From the NCBI GenBank assembly GCA_027717925.1, contig JALLON010000014.1:1-20951 (forward strand): a stretch of DNA of 20,951 nt. The letters run 5' to 3'. Of the stretch, positions 8,131 to 16,320 are shown in pieces. The stretch is from Acidobacteria bacterium AH-259-G07 (lineage in GTDB: Bacteria; Acidobacteriota; UBA6911; RPQK01; JADFOI01). The notes under the pieces were generated by a model. It saw only the letters and a program-made list of their open reading frames with translations. It ran no database searches and was not told the origin of the DNA. Position 1 is the stretch's first letter. Every line of letters starts with the position of its first letter. A program made the translations under genes and the position numbers.

Positions 8131-9156
8131 ATGGAAGAAGTGAGCCAGGCTGAAGAAGTACAGATACCGGAACTGGTCGATGCGATGCTCGATTCGCAGA
8201 AGAAAATTCTTCACGAGCTGCGAAAGATCATCGTCGGTCAAGATGAAGTGATCGAGCAGATTTTGATTTCACTTTATGTCGGGGGACATTCACTCATCAC
8301 GGGGCTGCCCGGGTTGGCGAAAACCCTTCTCGTGCACAGTGCCGCGCGAACGCTGGGTCTCACTTTCAAGCGAATTCAATTTACTCCTGATCTAATGCCT
8401 GCCGACATTACCGGCACGGAGATCATCGAAGAGGATCCTTCCACAGGTCGGCGCCGTCTGGAATTTGTGGCTGGCCCTATTTTTGCCAATGTTATATTAG
8501 CTGACGAAATCAATCGCACACCGCCCAAAACTCAAGCGGCCCTCCTTGAGGCGATGCAGGAGCGCAAAGTGACTGCTCGGGGAATCACCCGCGATCTGGA
8601 TCCCCCCTTCTTCGTCCTGGCCACGCAAAACCCAATCGAACTGGAGGGTACCTATCCGCTTCCTGAAGCCCAGCTCGATCGGTTCATGTTTAACATCGTA
8701 ATTGACTATCTTCCGGAGGACCAGGAGGTGGAGGTCGTGAGAGAAACCACTGGCGAGACTGCGGAAGAGATTGACCAGGTAGTCTCGGGTGAGGACATAC
8801 TGCGCTATCAAGAACTGGTGAAAAAGATTCCAGCCAATGAAGAGATCGTGCTTTACGCGGTTCGACTGACACGTGCCAGCCGTCCCGGCGATACATCGGC
8901 GCCTGACTTCGTTAAACAATGGGTGAGATATGGAGCCAGTGTGCGGGCCCCTCAATTCATGGTGTTGGGAGGAAAGGCCCGAGCACTTCTGAAGGGACGC
9001 TATGCTGTCTCGAGTGAAGACATCCGTTCTCTGGCCAAGCCCGTGCTGCGCCACCGCATTCTCACCAACTTCCATGCGGAGTCGGATGGGATCACGCCCG
9101 AAGATATCATCGATCGACTCCTGGAAACGGTTGCGCCTCCCCAATCCGGACTTTAA
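8131..9156 (+). CDS. MoxR family AAA+ ATPase
   Basis: A cytoplasmic AAA+ ATPase, likely a chaperone-like motor that matures or activates vWA-domain partners. From the ATG at 8131 the protein has 341 residues, typical for MoxR. Visible motifs are Walker A GLPGLAKT (58-65), Walker B VILADEINR (121-129), sensor 1 ATQNP (165-169), the LPEAQLDRF segment (177-185), and a C-terminal lid domain with RARALLKGR-like and LAKPVLRHRI sequences. All ATPase residues appear intact. It is followed after 12 bases by the DUF58 gene, its usual partner. The exact MoxR subfamily cannot be assigned by eye. Confidence 0.95.
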   Translation: MEEVSQAEEVQIPELVDAMLDSQKKILHELRKIIVGQDEVIEQILISLYVGGHSLITGLPGLAKTLLVHSAARTLGLTFKRIQFTPDLMPADITGTEIIEEDPSTGRRRLEFVAGPIFANVILADEINRTPPKTQAALLEAMQERKVTARGITRDLDPPFFVLATQNPIELEGTYPLPEAQLDRFMFNIVIDYLPEDQEVEVVRETTGETAEEIDQVVSGEDILRYQELVKKIPANEEIVLYAVRLTRASRPGDTSAPDFVKQWVRYGASVRAPQFMVLGGKARALLKGRYAVSSEDIRSLAKPVLRHRILTNFHAESDGITPEDIIDRLLETVAPPQSGL

Positions 9157-9168
9157 AGCGGAACTAAA

Positions 9169-10071
9169 ATGCCGAGCACCCAAGTTTCAAACCGATTCAT
9201 TGATCCGCAGATTCTGTCCAGAATCAGCAATCTGCAGTTGGTCGCTAAGACAGTGGTGGAAGGATTCCTGGCGGGATTACACCGTTCACCCTATCACGGC
9301 TTCAGCCTGGACTTTGCGGAATACCGAGAATACTCGCCAGGTGATGACATTCGGAGAGTCGATTGGAAGGTTTTCGGAAGGACCGACCGCCTCTATGTCA
9401 AGAAGTATGAGGGTGACACCAACACTCAGCTTTACATTTTACTGGACGTCAGTAAAAGCATGGCTTTCAGCAGTCAAGAAGTGTCCAAGCTCGACTATGC
9501 CCGCTACCTGGCTGCATCCCTGGCCTATCTTGCAATGCGGCAAAAGGATGCCGCAGGTGTGATTTTGTTCGACTCAGATGTGATCAGCCAAACTCCACCG
9601 CGGACCCGACACGGACACTTTTTAACTCTCTTGAACCAGCTGGAAACCCTGAAGATGGGCGGCCAGACGGACATTGGCGGTGCTATGGAAAGGCTCGCCC
9701 ACCTGATCCGCAAAAGGGCTATGGTGGTTCTGATCAGCGATTTTTATCAGGAGCCTGAGAAAATTTCCAAAGCGCTGCGCTTTTTTCACCACCGCGGCAA
9801 TGATGTTATTCTCTTTCATGTTCTTGACCCTGTAGAACTAGAGATGCCATTTGGGGAAATTTCCACTTTGGAGGACATGGAAACTGAGGAGCACCTGCCC
9901 TATGTCCCGGAATACTCCCGAAGGGCCTATCTGACCCTTCTCAGAGAACACATCGAGGAACTGCGAAAGGAATGTCGAAACATTTACCTCGATTATGAGC
10001 TGCTGAACACGGAGGAACCCCTGGATCGGGCACTGTACCGATATCTATCGCTCCGAGGGAAGAAATATTGA
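9169..10071 (+). CDS. DUF58 domain protein (vWA-like partner of MoxR)
   Basis: A 300-residue soluble protein with the hallmark DUF58 block: GLHRSPYHGFSLDF then EYREYSPGDDIRRVDWKVFG (about 51-70), LYVKKYEGDTN, and a vWA-type metal site DVSKSM (93-98, DxSxS). Further vWA elements follow (TDIGGAMERL, MVVLISDFY). It probably binds a divalent metal and is handled by the adjacent MoxR ATPase; this pair is one of the most conserved gene linkages in bacteria. The protein has no membrane segment, unlike the longer DUF58 proteins with two N-terminal helices. It starts at ATG 9169, 12 bases after MoxR and 20 bases before the BatA-like gene. Confidence 0.93.
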   Translation: MPSTQVSNRFIDPQILSRISNLQLVAKTVVEGFLAGLHRSPYHGFSLDFAEYREYSPGDDIRRVDWKVFGRTDRLYVKKYEGDTNTQLYILLDVSKSMAFSSQEVSKLDYARYLAASLAYLAMRQKDAAGVILFDSDVISQTPPRTRHGHFLTLLNQLETLKMGGQTDIGGAMERLAHLIRKRAMVVLISDFYQEPEKISKALRFFHHRGNDVILFHVLDPVELEMPFGEISTLEDMETEEHLPYVPEYSRRAYLTLLREHIEELRKECRNIYLDYELLNTEEPLDRALYRYLSLRGKKY

Positions 10072-10091
10072 AACGCTTGGCGTAGAACAAC

Positions 10092-12140
10092 ATGCAATTT
10101 TTGGCTCCGTTATTCTGGCTCGGTGCACTGGCGGTTGCTGTTCCAATCTTTTTACATTTGATACGCCGGGAAAAAACCAAACGCATTCCTTTTGCCTCAC
10201 TAATGTTCATCCGCAAGATCCCGATTAAGGAGCTTCGGCGGCGACGGCTCACACACCTTTTTTTGCTTTTTCTGCGCTGCCTGGGTCTTCTCCTTTTAGT
10301 TTTCGCCTTTGCCAGACCGGTGATCACCGGAACGTGGCTGAATCAGGTCAATCCTTTGCTGGCGCGTTCAGTTGTGATTCTAATCGACCATTCCTTCAGC
10401 ATGTCCCGTGAGCCAATTTGGGAGAGCACGCTCCGGGCGGCTGAAGAGAAGATTCAGTCCCTAAGCAAGTCCGATGAAGCGGTAATCATCCAGTTCGGCG
10501 AAACGGTGGAGGTTCTTTCCCAGTGGGAAAATTCAACCGGGCGGCTGCAACAGATTTTGCGAAGCCGCGTGAGTCCATCTTTCGAATCGACTTCCTATGT
10601 TGAAGGTTTAAGGATGGCGGTGGAGCAACTGGAGGAGGCCCAAAACGGCAAAAGGGAAATCTACCTAATTACGGACTTACAGCAGACCGGAATGGGCGCG
10701 GCGGCAGGCTGGCGAATCCCGCCGGGCGTTTTTGTTGAGATCGAAGACGTGGGCAGCGAGACACCCAACCTCTTCGTTGAAGAAAGCCGTCTGGAAAGGG
10801 AAGTTTTCACGGACCAGTACCCACACCCAATTCTGGCGCGTGTGCGAGGCAATCCTGAGCAAACGGTGCGTGGCGAGGCACAGCTCTTTGTCGAAGGGAA
10901 ACTGGTGGATCGCCAGGCTTTCGAAGTCGGCAGCGAAGGCGTTGCCAATTTGACCTTCAAGCCTTTCGATTTGGACGAGGGTGTTTCTCGAGGAAAAATA
11001 GTCATCGATCCAACGGATGCGCTTCCTGCCGATAACGTTTACTACTTTGTGGTTGAAAAACAAAAACCTCGGCGAATTCTGGTATTGCAAAACCGTAGAG
11101 AAAGATCGGAATTCTATCTTCAAAGCGCTCTCTCCTCGGGAAAGAATCTCCCTTTTGCAGTGGAGACCCGGGCTCCTCCCGGTCCCAGCCAGATCGATCC
11201 CCTGGACACTCCCCTGGTTGTGCTAAATGACCTGAGGCAACCACCAAAACGCTCAGTCTTTGAATCCTACATCCAAGAGGGGGGCGGTCTGATCGTGGTA
11301 CTCAGCAAAAATGTCCGGCCAGAGGCCTATAGCCAACAGTGGTCTGCATTGCTTTCTGCCCAATTGATTGGCCGCAACTTTGTTCGGAGGCAGAACAAAC
11401 CTTTTACCTCGATCACGGACGTGAACTGGGAGCATCCGATCTTCACGATTTTCCGGGATGTGCATAAGGCTGGGATTGCCAGCACCCAGTTTTACAGCTA
11501 CTGGCGATTATCTCCCAAGGCTGATGCCTCAGTCTTGGCGAGGTTTAACGAAGGGGATCCAGCACTCATTGAAAAATCATTGGGAAAGGGCAAGATATTG
11601 GTTTTCGCATCCTCGCTTGATCCAATCTGGACAGATTTTCCGCTCCGAAGCGCCTACGTTCCTTTTTGGTACCGTCTGGCTCAATACGCTGCCGGCTGGC
11701 AGAGAACTCCGGCAGCGAGTGAGATCAATCAAGTTTTACCGGTTCAGGATTCGCTTCTGGAATCTGTTCCGGGTACTTCCGGAACCTGGAACTTGATCGA
11801 CCCGCGAGGGCATCGAGTGCTTGGACTAAACCAAGAAGACCCGGGTCTTATTCAGTTGAAGATACCTGGTCATTACGAAATCCGGAGTAACAAGAAGACG
11901 GACTGGGCTGCGGTGAATTGCCGGCCGCAAGAGTCTGACCTGAGCCCGGTTGCAATGGAGGACTTCCTGGCGGTTTTTGTTCCGCGTGAAGCACGCATCG
12001 AAGAAGCAACTCTGGCGGAAGCGGGACAAGACAAAGACCGGCAACAGTCTTTGTGGTGGCTTTTCTTAATGGCTGCCGCAGCCGTGTTTGTGGCTGAGTC
12101 GTTGGTCGCCAACCGGAGAGGGGTCACAGGTAAAAAATAA
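10092..12140 (+). CDS. BatA-like membrane protein with vWA domain
   Basis: The 682-residue protein begins with the BatA N-terminal signature: a membrane helix (about 4-24, MQFLAPLFWLGALAVAVPIF), HLIRREKTKRIPFASLMFI, and a second helix (about 55-76) ending FAFARPVI. A vWA domain follows (about 93-260) with DHSFS at 99-103 (DxSxS). An Ig-like region and an amidotransferase-like region (RRILVLQNRRE, QEGGGLIVVLSKNVRPEAY) lead to a C-terminal membrane helix (about 651-672). The bulk should face the periplasm. The last codons (GVTGKK) lie within the left arm of the 12117-12208 inverted repeat, so the repeat has shaped the C-terminus. It is 20 bases after the DUF58 gene. Confidence 0.9.
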   Translation: MQFLAPLFWLGALAVAVPIFLHLIRREKTKRIPFASLMFIRKIPIKELRRRRLTHLFLLFLRCLGLLLLVFAFARPVITGTWLNQVNPLLARSVVILIDHSFSMSREPIWESTLRAAEEKIQSLSKSDEAVIIQFGETVEVLSQWENSTGRLQQILRSRVSPSFESTSYVEGLRMAVEQLEEAQNGKREIYLITDLQQTGMGAAAGWRIPPGVFVEIEDVGSETPNLFVEESRLEREVFTDQYPHPILARVRGNPEQTVRGEAQLFVEGKLVDRQAFEVGSEGVANLTFKPFDLDEGVSRGKIVIDPTDALPADNVYYFVVEKQKPRRILVLQNRRERSEFYLQSALSSGKNLPFAVETRAPPGPSQIDPLDTPLVVLNDLRQPPKRSVFESYIQEGGGLIVVLSKNVRPEAYSQQWSALLSAQLIGRNFVRRQNKPFTSITDVNWEHPIFTIFRDVHKAGIASTQFYSYWRLSPKADASVLARFNEGDPALIEKSLGKGKILVFASSLDPIWTDFPLRSAYVPFWYRLAQYAAGWQRTPAASEINQVLPVQDSLLESVPGTSGTWNLIDPRGHRVLGLNQEDPGLIQLKIPGHYEIRSNKKTDWAAVNCRPQESDLSPVAMEDFLAVFVPREARIEEATLAEAGQDKDRQQSLWWLFLMAAAAVFVAESLVANRRGVTGKK

Positions 12141-12208
12141 ATTGGGGGGTCAGCGGGGTTGGGGTCTGACCCCAACCCCGCAATTTATTTTTTCCCTGTG
12201 ACCCCTCT
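12117..12208. repeat. Large inverted repeat (hairpin) between the BatA-like and DUF4175 genes
   Basis: Outer arms 12117-12144 and 12181-12208 pair with one mismatch (27 of 28). Inner arms 12154-12166 and 12168-12180 (CGGGGTTGGGGTC) pair perfectly. Bases 12145-12153 form a one-sided bulge, possibly a small duplication of GGGGTCAG. There is almost no loop. The left arm covers the last codons and stop of the BatA-like gene. It may be a REP-like element, and as a long RNA hairpin it could protect the upstream message or reduce read-through into the DUF4175 gene. There is no clear T tract after it. Confidence 0.85.
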
Positions 12209-12242
12209 TTAGCTGATAAAATTGTAAACAGGGTGATAAAGC

Positions 12243-15200
12243 ATGAGCAGGACTCTTACACAGACGATTAGCCGGGTGCTGAGAAAGCTTCAAGGGGAGC
12301 GTCTGCTCAAGGGAGCAGCCCTTCTAATTGCTTTCTTTCTGTTCGCGTCACTGCTTTCCAGTTACCTTTTGGCCCGGCACAACTTTTCTGACAGCGCGCT
12401 GTTTTGGACCCGGCTGGTTGGACTTCTGGGCTCACTGTTCTTGTTCGGCTACTATATTTTCAAACCTCTGTGGCGTGCTCCCTCAAAGCGACAGGTGGCG
12501 CGTTTTCTGGAGGAACGACATCCGGAGCTGGAAGAGCGGCTTTCCACTGCAGTTGAAATCGAAGGGAGCGTTTCCCGAGTCCATCCGGAGCTTCGCAAGC
12601 TGATCACTCACGACGCCCGAAGGCAGCTTGCCAAAATTTCCAAACCTCGCCTCTATTACCCTCAAAAAAGCCTGGCCTCCCTGCTGGCGTTATTTTCCTC
12701 TCTGCTTATCTTCGGTTTCCTTTTCTTAAGAGGTCCAGACGTCTTTCCTTACAGTCTCAACAAAATTTTTCGGGGTTGGTACGATCAGTCGCAGTCTCCC
12801 CTCTATTTTGTGGTGGTTACTCCCGGCAGCGTAACAGTCGGAAAGCGTGCTGACCTGGAAATCCGTGCCAGGCTGGAAGGATTCGATTCAGAGAAAGTGC
12901 AGCTCGTAGCCAGATATGAAAATCAGCCTCAGTGGGAAGAAACCACCATGCCTCCAGATCCACAGGGGGGAGATTTTGTCTTCATCTTTTTTGATATCCG
13001 GGACCGGATCGATTATTACGTCAAAGCCGATGGCATCCAGTCAGAGATCTACACCATTGAAGTTTCAGAAATTCCACGCGTCGAGAGCCTGAAGGTGGTT
13101 CTTCAATTTCCACGATACACGGGTCTTTCCGGCGTGACTTTAGAGGATGAGGGCGACATCCGTGCGCTGGTGGGGACTGAGGCCGAGATTTTCGTGCACA
13201 CTGACCAACCCGTGCGTGCTGGAATGATCAAATTAGAAAAGGGTGGGGAGGTCCCGTTGCAGGTTCTGGGACCTCAACAATTGCGAGGAACGCTCAAGAT
13301 CACACAAGACGACTATTACAGGATCCATCTCCAGGACCAGGAGAACTTTTGGAATCCGGCTTCTGATGAGTATCTCATCGAGGCCCTGCAGGATCAACCT
13401 CCCATTGTGAACTTTACCCGCCCGGGACGGGATCAGCGGGTCACCAACATTGAGGAGGTTTTTACCCAGATCAAGGTAGAGGATGACTACGGAGTGGCCC
13501 GGTTGGCGCTGCGCTTTTCAGTCAATGGGGAGCCGGAGCAAAAAGCCCAGCTGAATTACCCGAAAGCTTCGCGTTCCTTCTCCACTTCCCACACCTTTTA
13601 TCTGGAAGAGTTTGATCTGGAGCCTGGAGATTTTGTTTCCTACTACGCCGAGGCTTCAGATGCAGTCTCTTCCGCCTCCACCGACATCTACTTTTTCGAA
13701 GTCGAGCCGTTCGATCGGGAGTATTACCAGTCGCAGCAGGGTGCACCCATGCCGGGCGCCAATGCCAGGGACAATATCATGCTCTCCAAACGGCAGAAGG
13801 AAATCATCGCTGCCACTTTCAAATTGCAACGAGACCGCGCTCGCTACTCAGCATCCGAATTTGCAGAAAATAGTCAAACTCTGGCTCTGGTTCAGCAGCG
13901 GCTGCAGTCCGAGACCCAAACCATTGTGGATCGAATTGGGCGGCGGGGTGCAGCTGTCGCCGACCCTCGCTTTCAGAAGATGGCCCAACACTTGAAACAA
14001 GCTGTGACTCACATGGAGCCAGCCCACCAACAGCTGAATCAGGCAAATACGAAGGAAGCTCTTCAAAAAGAGCAAAAATCCTTCCAGCAGCTACTTCGCG
14101 CCGAGGCCCTTTTTAAGCAAATTCAAGTTTCCTTTGCCCAGAACCAAGGCGGAGGAGGGGCTTCAGCCGAGGAGCTGGCGGATTTGGTCGATCTTGAGCT
14201 CGACAGAACCAAGAACCAATATGAGACGCTGCAGCAGAATCGTCAGTTGAATCGCGAGCAGGCTCTGGATGAGGCTCTGGAAAAGCTGAAAGAATTGGCC
14301 CGGCGTCAGCAGCAGCTCGCCCAACGTCGCCGTCAACAGGCGATGCAAGGTTCCTCCAACGCGAATCTGTCTCAACAGCAACTGATTGAAGAGGCAGAAC
14401 GTCTGGCCCGCCAACTGGAACGCCTTTCTCGCCGGCAGCAGGATCCGCAGCTTCAGGATATCAGTCGCCAGTTGAGGCAAGCAGTCCGCGATATGCGTCG
14501 AGCTCAGTCCAGTGGCCAGAACAACCAAGAGGCCCAGATGCGAGCTCAACAAGCACTGGAGCGGCTGCAGCAGACCCAAAGAGCCCTGGGCCAACAGCGA
14601 CGCCGGCAGCTGGTCAACAATCTTCAGCAACTCAAGGAGAGTTCTCAGCGTCTGGTGGGAGACCAAAAGGAAATGCTTAACAAGATCGACCATCTCGATC
14701 GAACTGTAAAATCGGGAAAGATCGATCAGAATTTTATCCAGGAGCTCCGAAAGTTGCTGGGCGAAAAATCCCAACTGCAAGAGGATCTCCATCAGTTGGA
14801 AGGAAATCTTCACCAAACGGCCCGCCAAATGGGTTCCAAACAAGCTGAAGCCTCGCGAAAACTTAAGGAAGCTGCACTCGATGTGCGCGATCAACGGATC
14901 CCGGAAAAGATGCAGGAAGGCTCTGAGCTTCTTTCTCGTGGCTGGACGGACCTGGCACGGGAGCGCGAGGAAGGAGTCGCACAGGACCTGGAGGAATTGG
15001 CCCAGAAGATCCGCGAAGCCGAAGCGGCTCTGGGACCGGGCACCCAATCCACTCCACGCGAAAAACTGCAGCGCGCTTTAAATCAGATTGGGACATTGGT
15101 GGAAAATCTCGAGTCGCTTCAAGATCGCGCTTCTGGTGCCAATCAGGAACAACGGGCCCGCCAAGAGAAACAAGGGGAGCCACCGGAAGTTGGTCAAGAG

Positions 15201-15704
15201 GTTCCAGAACAGGCTCGGCAGGCAAATAGGCAGGATTCCGAACAACGAGGCCCAGGGCAGTCACAGTTTTCAGAAGAGCCGCAGCGCGCTCCCAGACAGG
15301 GTGGGGGCACGGAAGGTGCCGGTACTTACACAGGATCGGTTGCCAATACCCATGGAATCAATCCCCGGCAGGTGAGACGGGAATGGCAAGAGCGCCTTCG
15401 AGATGCCGAGCAATTGCGCGGATTTCTGGACAATCGACCCGAACTGGGACGAGTCTTGGCAGGGTTGATCCGTCGAATGCGTCGGCTGGACGCGGCCCGC
15501 GTTTTTACTGACGCGGAAGAAGTGGCGCGACTCAAGGCTCAGATCATTGACGGTTTTCGCCAGCTTGAGTTAGAGATTAACAGAGCTTTGGAGGAGGAAG
15601 TTGAACACCTGCTGCGACTGGTGAACGAGGAGGAAGTGCCACCCGAGTTTCGCGACCAGGTCGAAGAATACTACCGCACCCTTGCCAACAAAAGGGCGCC
15701 CTAA
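12243..15704 (+). CDS. DUF4175-type giant membrane protein with long Gln/Arg-rich coiled coils
   Basis: The 1153-residue protein has membrane segments at about 21-44, 52-73 and 143-163, in the layout of DUF4175 family proteins. A beta-rich region of about 350 residues follows (VVTPGSVTVGKRADLEIRA; VRAGMIKLEKGGEVPLQV; QIKVEDDYGVARLALRFSV). From about 500 to 1000 the sequence is highly helical, rich in Gln, Arg, Glu and Leu, with clear coiled-coil character, for example ARRQQQLAQRRRQQAMQ. A disordered Pro/Gly/Gln section (about 965-1030) precedes a short helical tail. It is likely anchored in the inner membrane with a long periplasmic arm. ATG 12243 has GGTGA upstream with good spacing. The 102-base spacer with a hairpin means it may be expressed at a different level from the upstream genes. 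The family function is unknown. Confidence 0.85.
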   Translation: MSRTLTQTISRVLRKLQGERLLKGAALLIAFFLFASLLSSYLLARHNFSDSALFWTRLVGLLGSLFLFGYYIFKPLWRAPSKRQVARFLEERHPELEERLSTAVEIEGSVSRVHPELRKLITHDARRQLAKISKPRLYYPQKSLASLLALFSSLLIFGFLFLRGPDVFPYSLNKIFRGWYDQSQSPLYFVVVTPGSVTVGKRADLEIRARLEGFDSEKVQLVARYENQPQWEETTMPPDPQGGDFVFIFFDIRDRIDYYVKADGIQSEIYTIEVSEIPRVESLKVVLQFPRYTGLSGVTLEDEGDIRALVGTEAEIFVHTDQPVRAGMIKLEKGGEVPLQVLGPQQLRGTLKITQDDYYRIHLQDQENFWNPASDEYLIEALQDQPPIVNFTRPGRDQRVTNIEEVFTQIKVEDDYGVARLALRFSVNGEPEQKAQLNYPKASRSFSTSHTFYLEEFDLEPGDFVSYYAEASDAVSSASTDIYFFEVEPFDREYYQSQQGAPMPGANARDNIMLSKRQKEIIAATFKLQRDRARYSASEFAENSQTLALVQQRLQSETQTIVDRIGRRGAAVADPRFQKMAQHLKQAVTHMEPAHQQLNQANTKEALQKEQKSFQQLLRAEALFKQIQVSFAQNQGGGGASAEELADLVDLELDRTKNQYETLQQNRQLNREQALDEALEKLKELARRQQQLAQRRRQQAMQGSSNANLSQQQLIEEAERLARQLERLSRRQQDPQLQDISRQLRQAVRDMRRAQSSGQNNQEAQMRAQQALERLQQTQRALGQQRRRQLVNNLQQLKESSQRLVGDQKEMLNKIDHLDRTVKSGKIDQNFIQELRKLLGEKSQLQEDLHQLEGNLHQTARQMGSKQAEASRKLKEAALDVRDQRIPEKMQEGSELLSRGWTDLAREREEGVAQDLEELAQKIREAEAALGPGTQSTPREKLQRALNQIGTLVENLESLQDRASGANQEQRARQEKQGEPPEVGQEVPEQARQANRQDSEQRGPGQSQFSEEPQRAPRQGGGTEGAGTYTGSVANTHGINPRQVRREWQERLRDAEQLRGFLDNRPELGRVLAGLIRRMRRLDAARVFTDAEEVARLKAQIIDGFRQLELEINRALEEEVEHLLRLVNEEEVPPEFRDQVEEYYRTLANKRAP

Positions 15705-15726
15705 AGCGGCGCTCGCTATCCCTGCT

Positions 15727-15759
15727 TGGTAGGGGCGAGCCATCGGCTCGCCCCTACCA
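15727..15759. repeat. Perfect 15-bp hairpin element (GGTAGGGGCGAGCC type)
   Basis: TGGTAGGGGCGAGCC (15727-15741) and its exact reverse complement (15745-15759) are separated by three bases. It lies between the convergent DUF4175 and hic genes. The hicA frame runs into its right arm and stops at TAG 15754-15756, so the element marks the break point of that gene. REP-like hairpins with this sort of sequence are common between bacterial genes; it could also act as a bidirectional transcription barrier. Confidence 0.85.
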
Positions 15760-15858
15760 CCCTAGAATTGCACAAGTCGAGATATCGTGCTTATGGCCAT
15801 GTTTTTTTAGATAGCATCCGGCATTTACCAACTCCCTGATTAACTGCTTGCGCTTCAC
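15754..15858 (-). pseudogene. hicA: Truncated HicA toxin remnant
   Basis: A 34-codon frame starts at GTG 15858 and overlaps the hicB stop by four bases (GTGA). The N-terminus reads KRKQLIRELVNAGCYLKKHG then HKHDI, which matches the start of HicA mRNA interferases (KR-x-LI-x-x-L-x-x-x-G; G-x-x-H-D/T-I) including the catalytic-type histidine. A whole HicA has about 60-80 residues with a further NPKTGK...VPRH half. Here that half is missing: the frame changes character at STCAILGW and ends in the hairpin at 15727-15759. It is probably an inactivated toxin. Confidence 0.75.
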
Positions 15859-16058
15859 ACGTCTATGGGCAGCTCCTTCGTCCTTGCACCGGCCTGCGGC
15901 GCCGGCTGCTCTTCCATCATGAGACGATAGGCATCCCGGATATTCTGTTCGAGTTCCTCGAGTGATTCACCTTGGCTGAATACGCCTGGGACCTGTTTCA
16001 ACCTACCTACGTACCGACCATCGTCAATCCAGTACTCGAGGGTGAATTTTCTGACCAT
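15855..16058 (-). CDS. hicB: HicB family antitoxin
   Basis: A complete 67-residue protein of the short HicB type: FTLEYWIDDGRYVGRLKQVP, then GVFSQGESLEELEQNIRDAY, ending with TKELPIDV. HicB binds and neutralises HicA; short forms consist of the degenerate RNase H-like domain. ATG 16058 has AAGGAG nine bases upstream and a good -10 box further up. The downstream hicA is truncated, so this antitoxin is an orphan here. It might still guard against HicA elsewhere in the genome. Confidence 0.88.
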   Translation of the reverse strand: MVRKFTLEYWIDDGRYVGRLKQVPGVFSQGESLEELEQNIRDAYRLMMEEQPAPQAGARTKELPIDV

Positions 16059-16080
16059 ACACTACTACTCCTTGCGACAT

Positions 16081-16086
16081 ATTATA
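16081..16086 (-). promoter_or_regulatory. Putative -10 box of hicB promoter
   Basis: Read on the minus strand this is TATAAT, a perfect -10 hexamer, about 22 bases upstream of the hicB start. The expected -35 region (around 16103-16109) is a poor match, so this is a tentative call. Confidence 0.45.
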
Positions 16087-16153
16087 TAAGTTCTCCTTGG
16101 CCCAAAAGCTGGAAGTTCCGACCCAACCGCTCCGCGTGCTCCAGGGTCGTCTC

Positions 16154-16183
16154 TTGGCTGCTCTCAATGGGTTGAGCTATACT
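16154..16183 (+). promoter_or_regulatory. Putative promoter of tRNA-Leu
   Basis: TTGGCT (16154-16159) and TATACT (16178-16183) are separated by 18 bases. Transcription would start about 6 bases before the mature tRNA 5' end at 16196. The -10 matches five of six consensus bases; the -35 is weaker. Confidence 0.55.
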
Positions 16184-16195
16184 GGCTACTCTCGC

Positions 16196-16281
16196 GCCGG
16201 AGTGGCGGAATTGGCAGACGCACCAGACTCAAAATCTGGCGGGTGGCAACACTCGTGGGGGTTCAACTCCCCCCTCCGGCA
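16196..16281 (+). tRNA. tRNA-Leu (anticodon CAA)
   Basis: The 7-bp acceptor stem GCCGGAG/CTCCGGC pairs perfectly, with discriminator A at 16281. The anticodon stem CCAGA/TCTGG encloses the loop CTCAAAA, so the anticodon is CAA, decoding UUG. A long variable arm (GGTGGCAACACTCG region) marks a class II tRNA, as expected for leucine. The T stem GGGGG/CCCCC encloses TTCAACT. No CCA is encoded. The 3' end is the predicted insertion target of the neighbouring integrase. Confidence 0.95.
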
Positions 16282-16320
16282 TTCTTTTTCAATAACTTAG
16301 CCGGACGCATCTCAAGCCCC
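16250..16320. other. Predicted attachment-site region (left boundary of integrated element)
   Basis: Tyrosine integrases often insert into the 3' end of a tRNA gene and restore it. Here the integrase stop is only about 40 bases beyond the tRNA-Leu 3' end and the gene points towards it. The crossover core should lie in the T arm to acceptor segment and the bases just after. The second copy, which would define the core, lies outside the window. Confidence 0.45.

Noticed and set aside
8497..9183. Minus-strand ORF of 228 codons
   Set aside because: It is antisense to the well-supported MoxR gene and has no recognisable domain.
14163..15047. Minus-strand ORF of 294 codons
   Set aside because: It lies opposite the coiled-coil part of the DUF4175 gene; its Leu/Gln-rich sequence is the reverse image of repeated CAG/CTG-type codons and shows no family motif.
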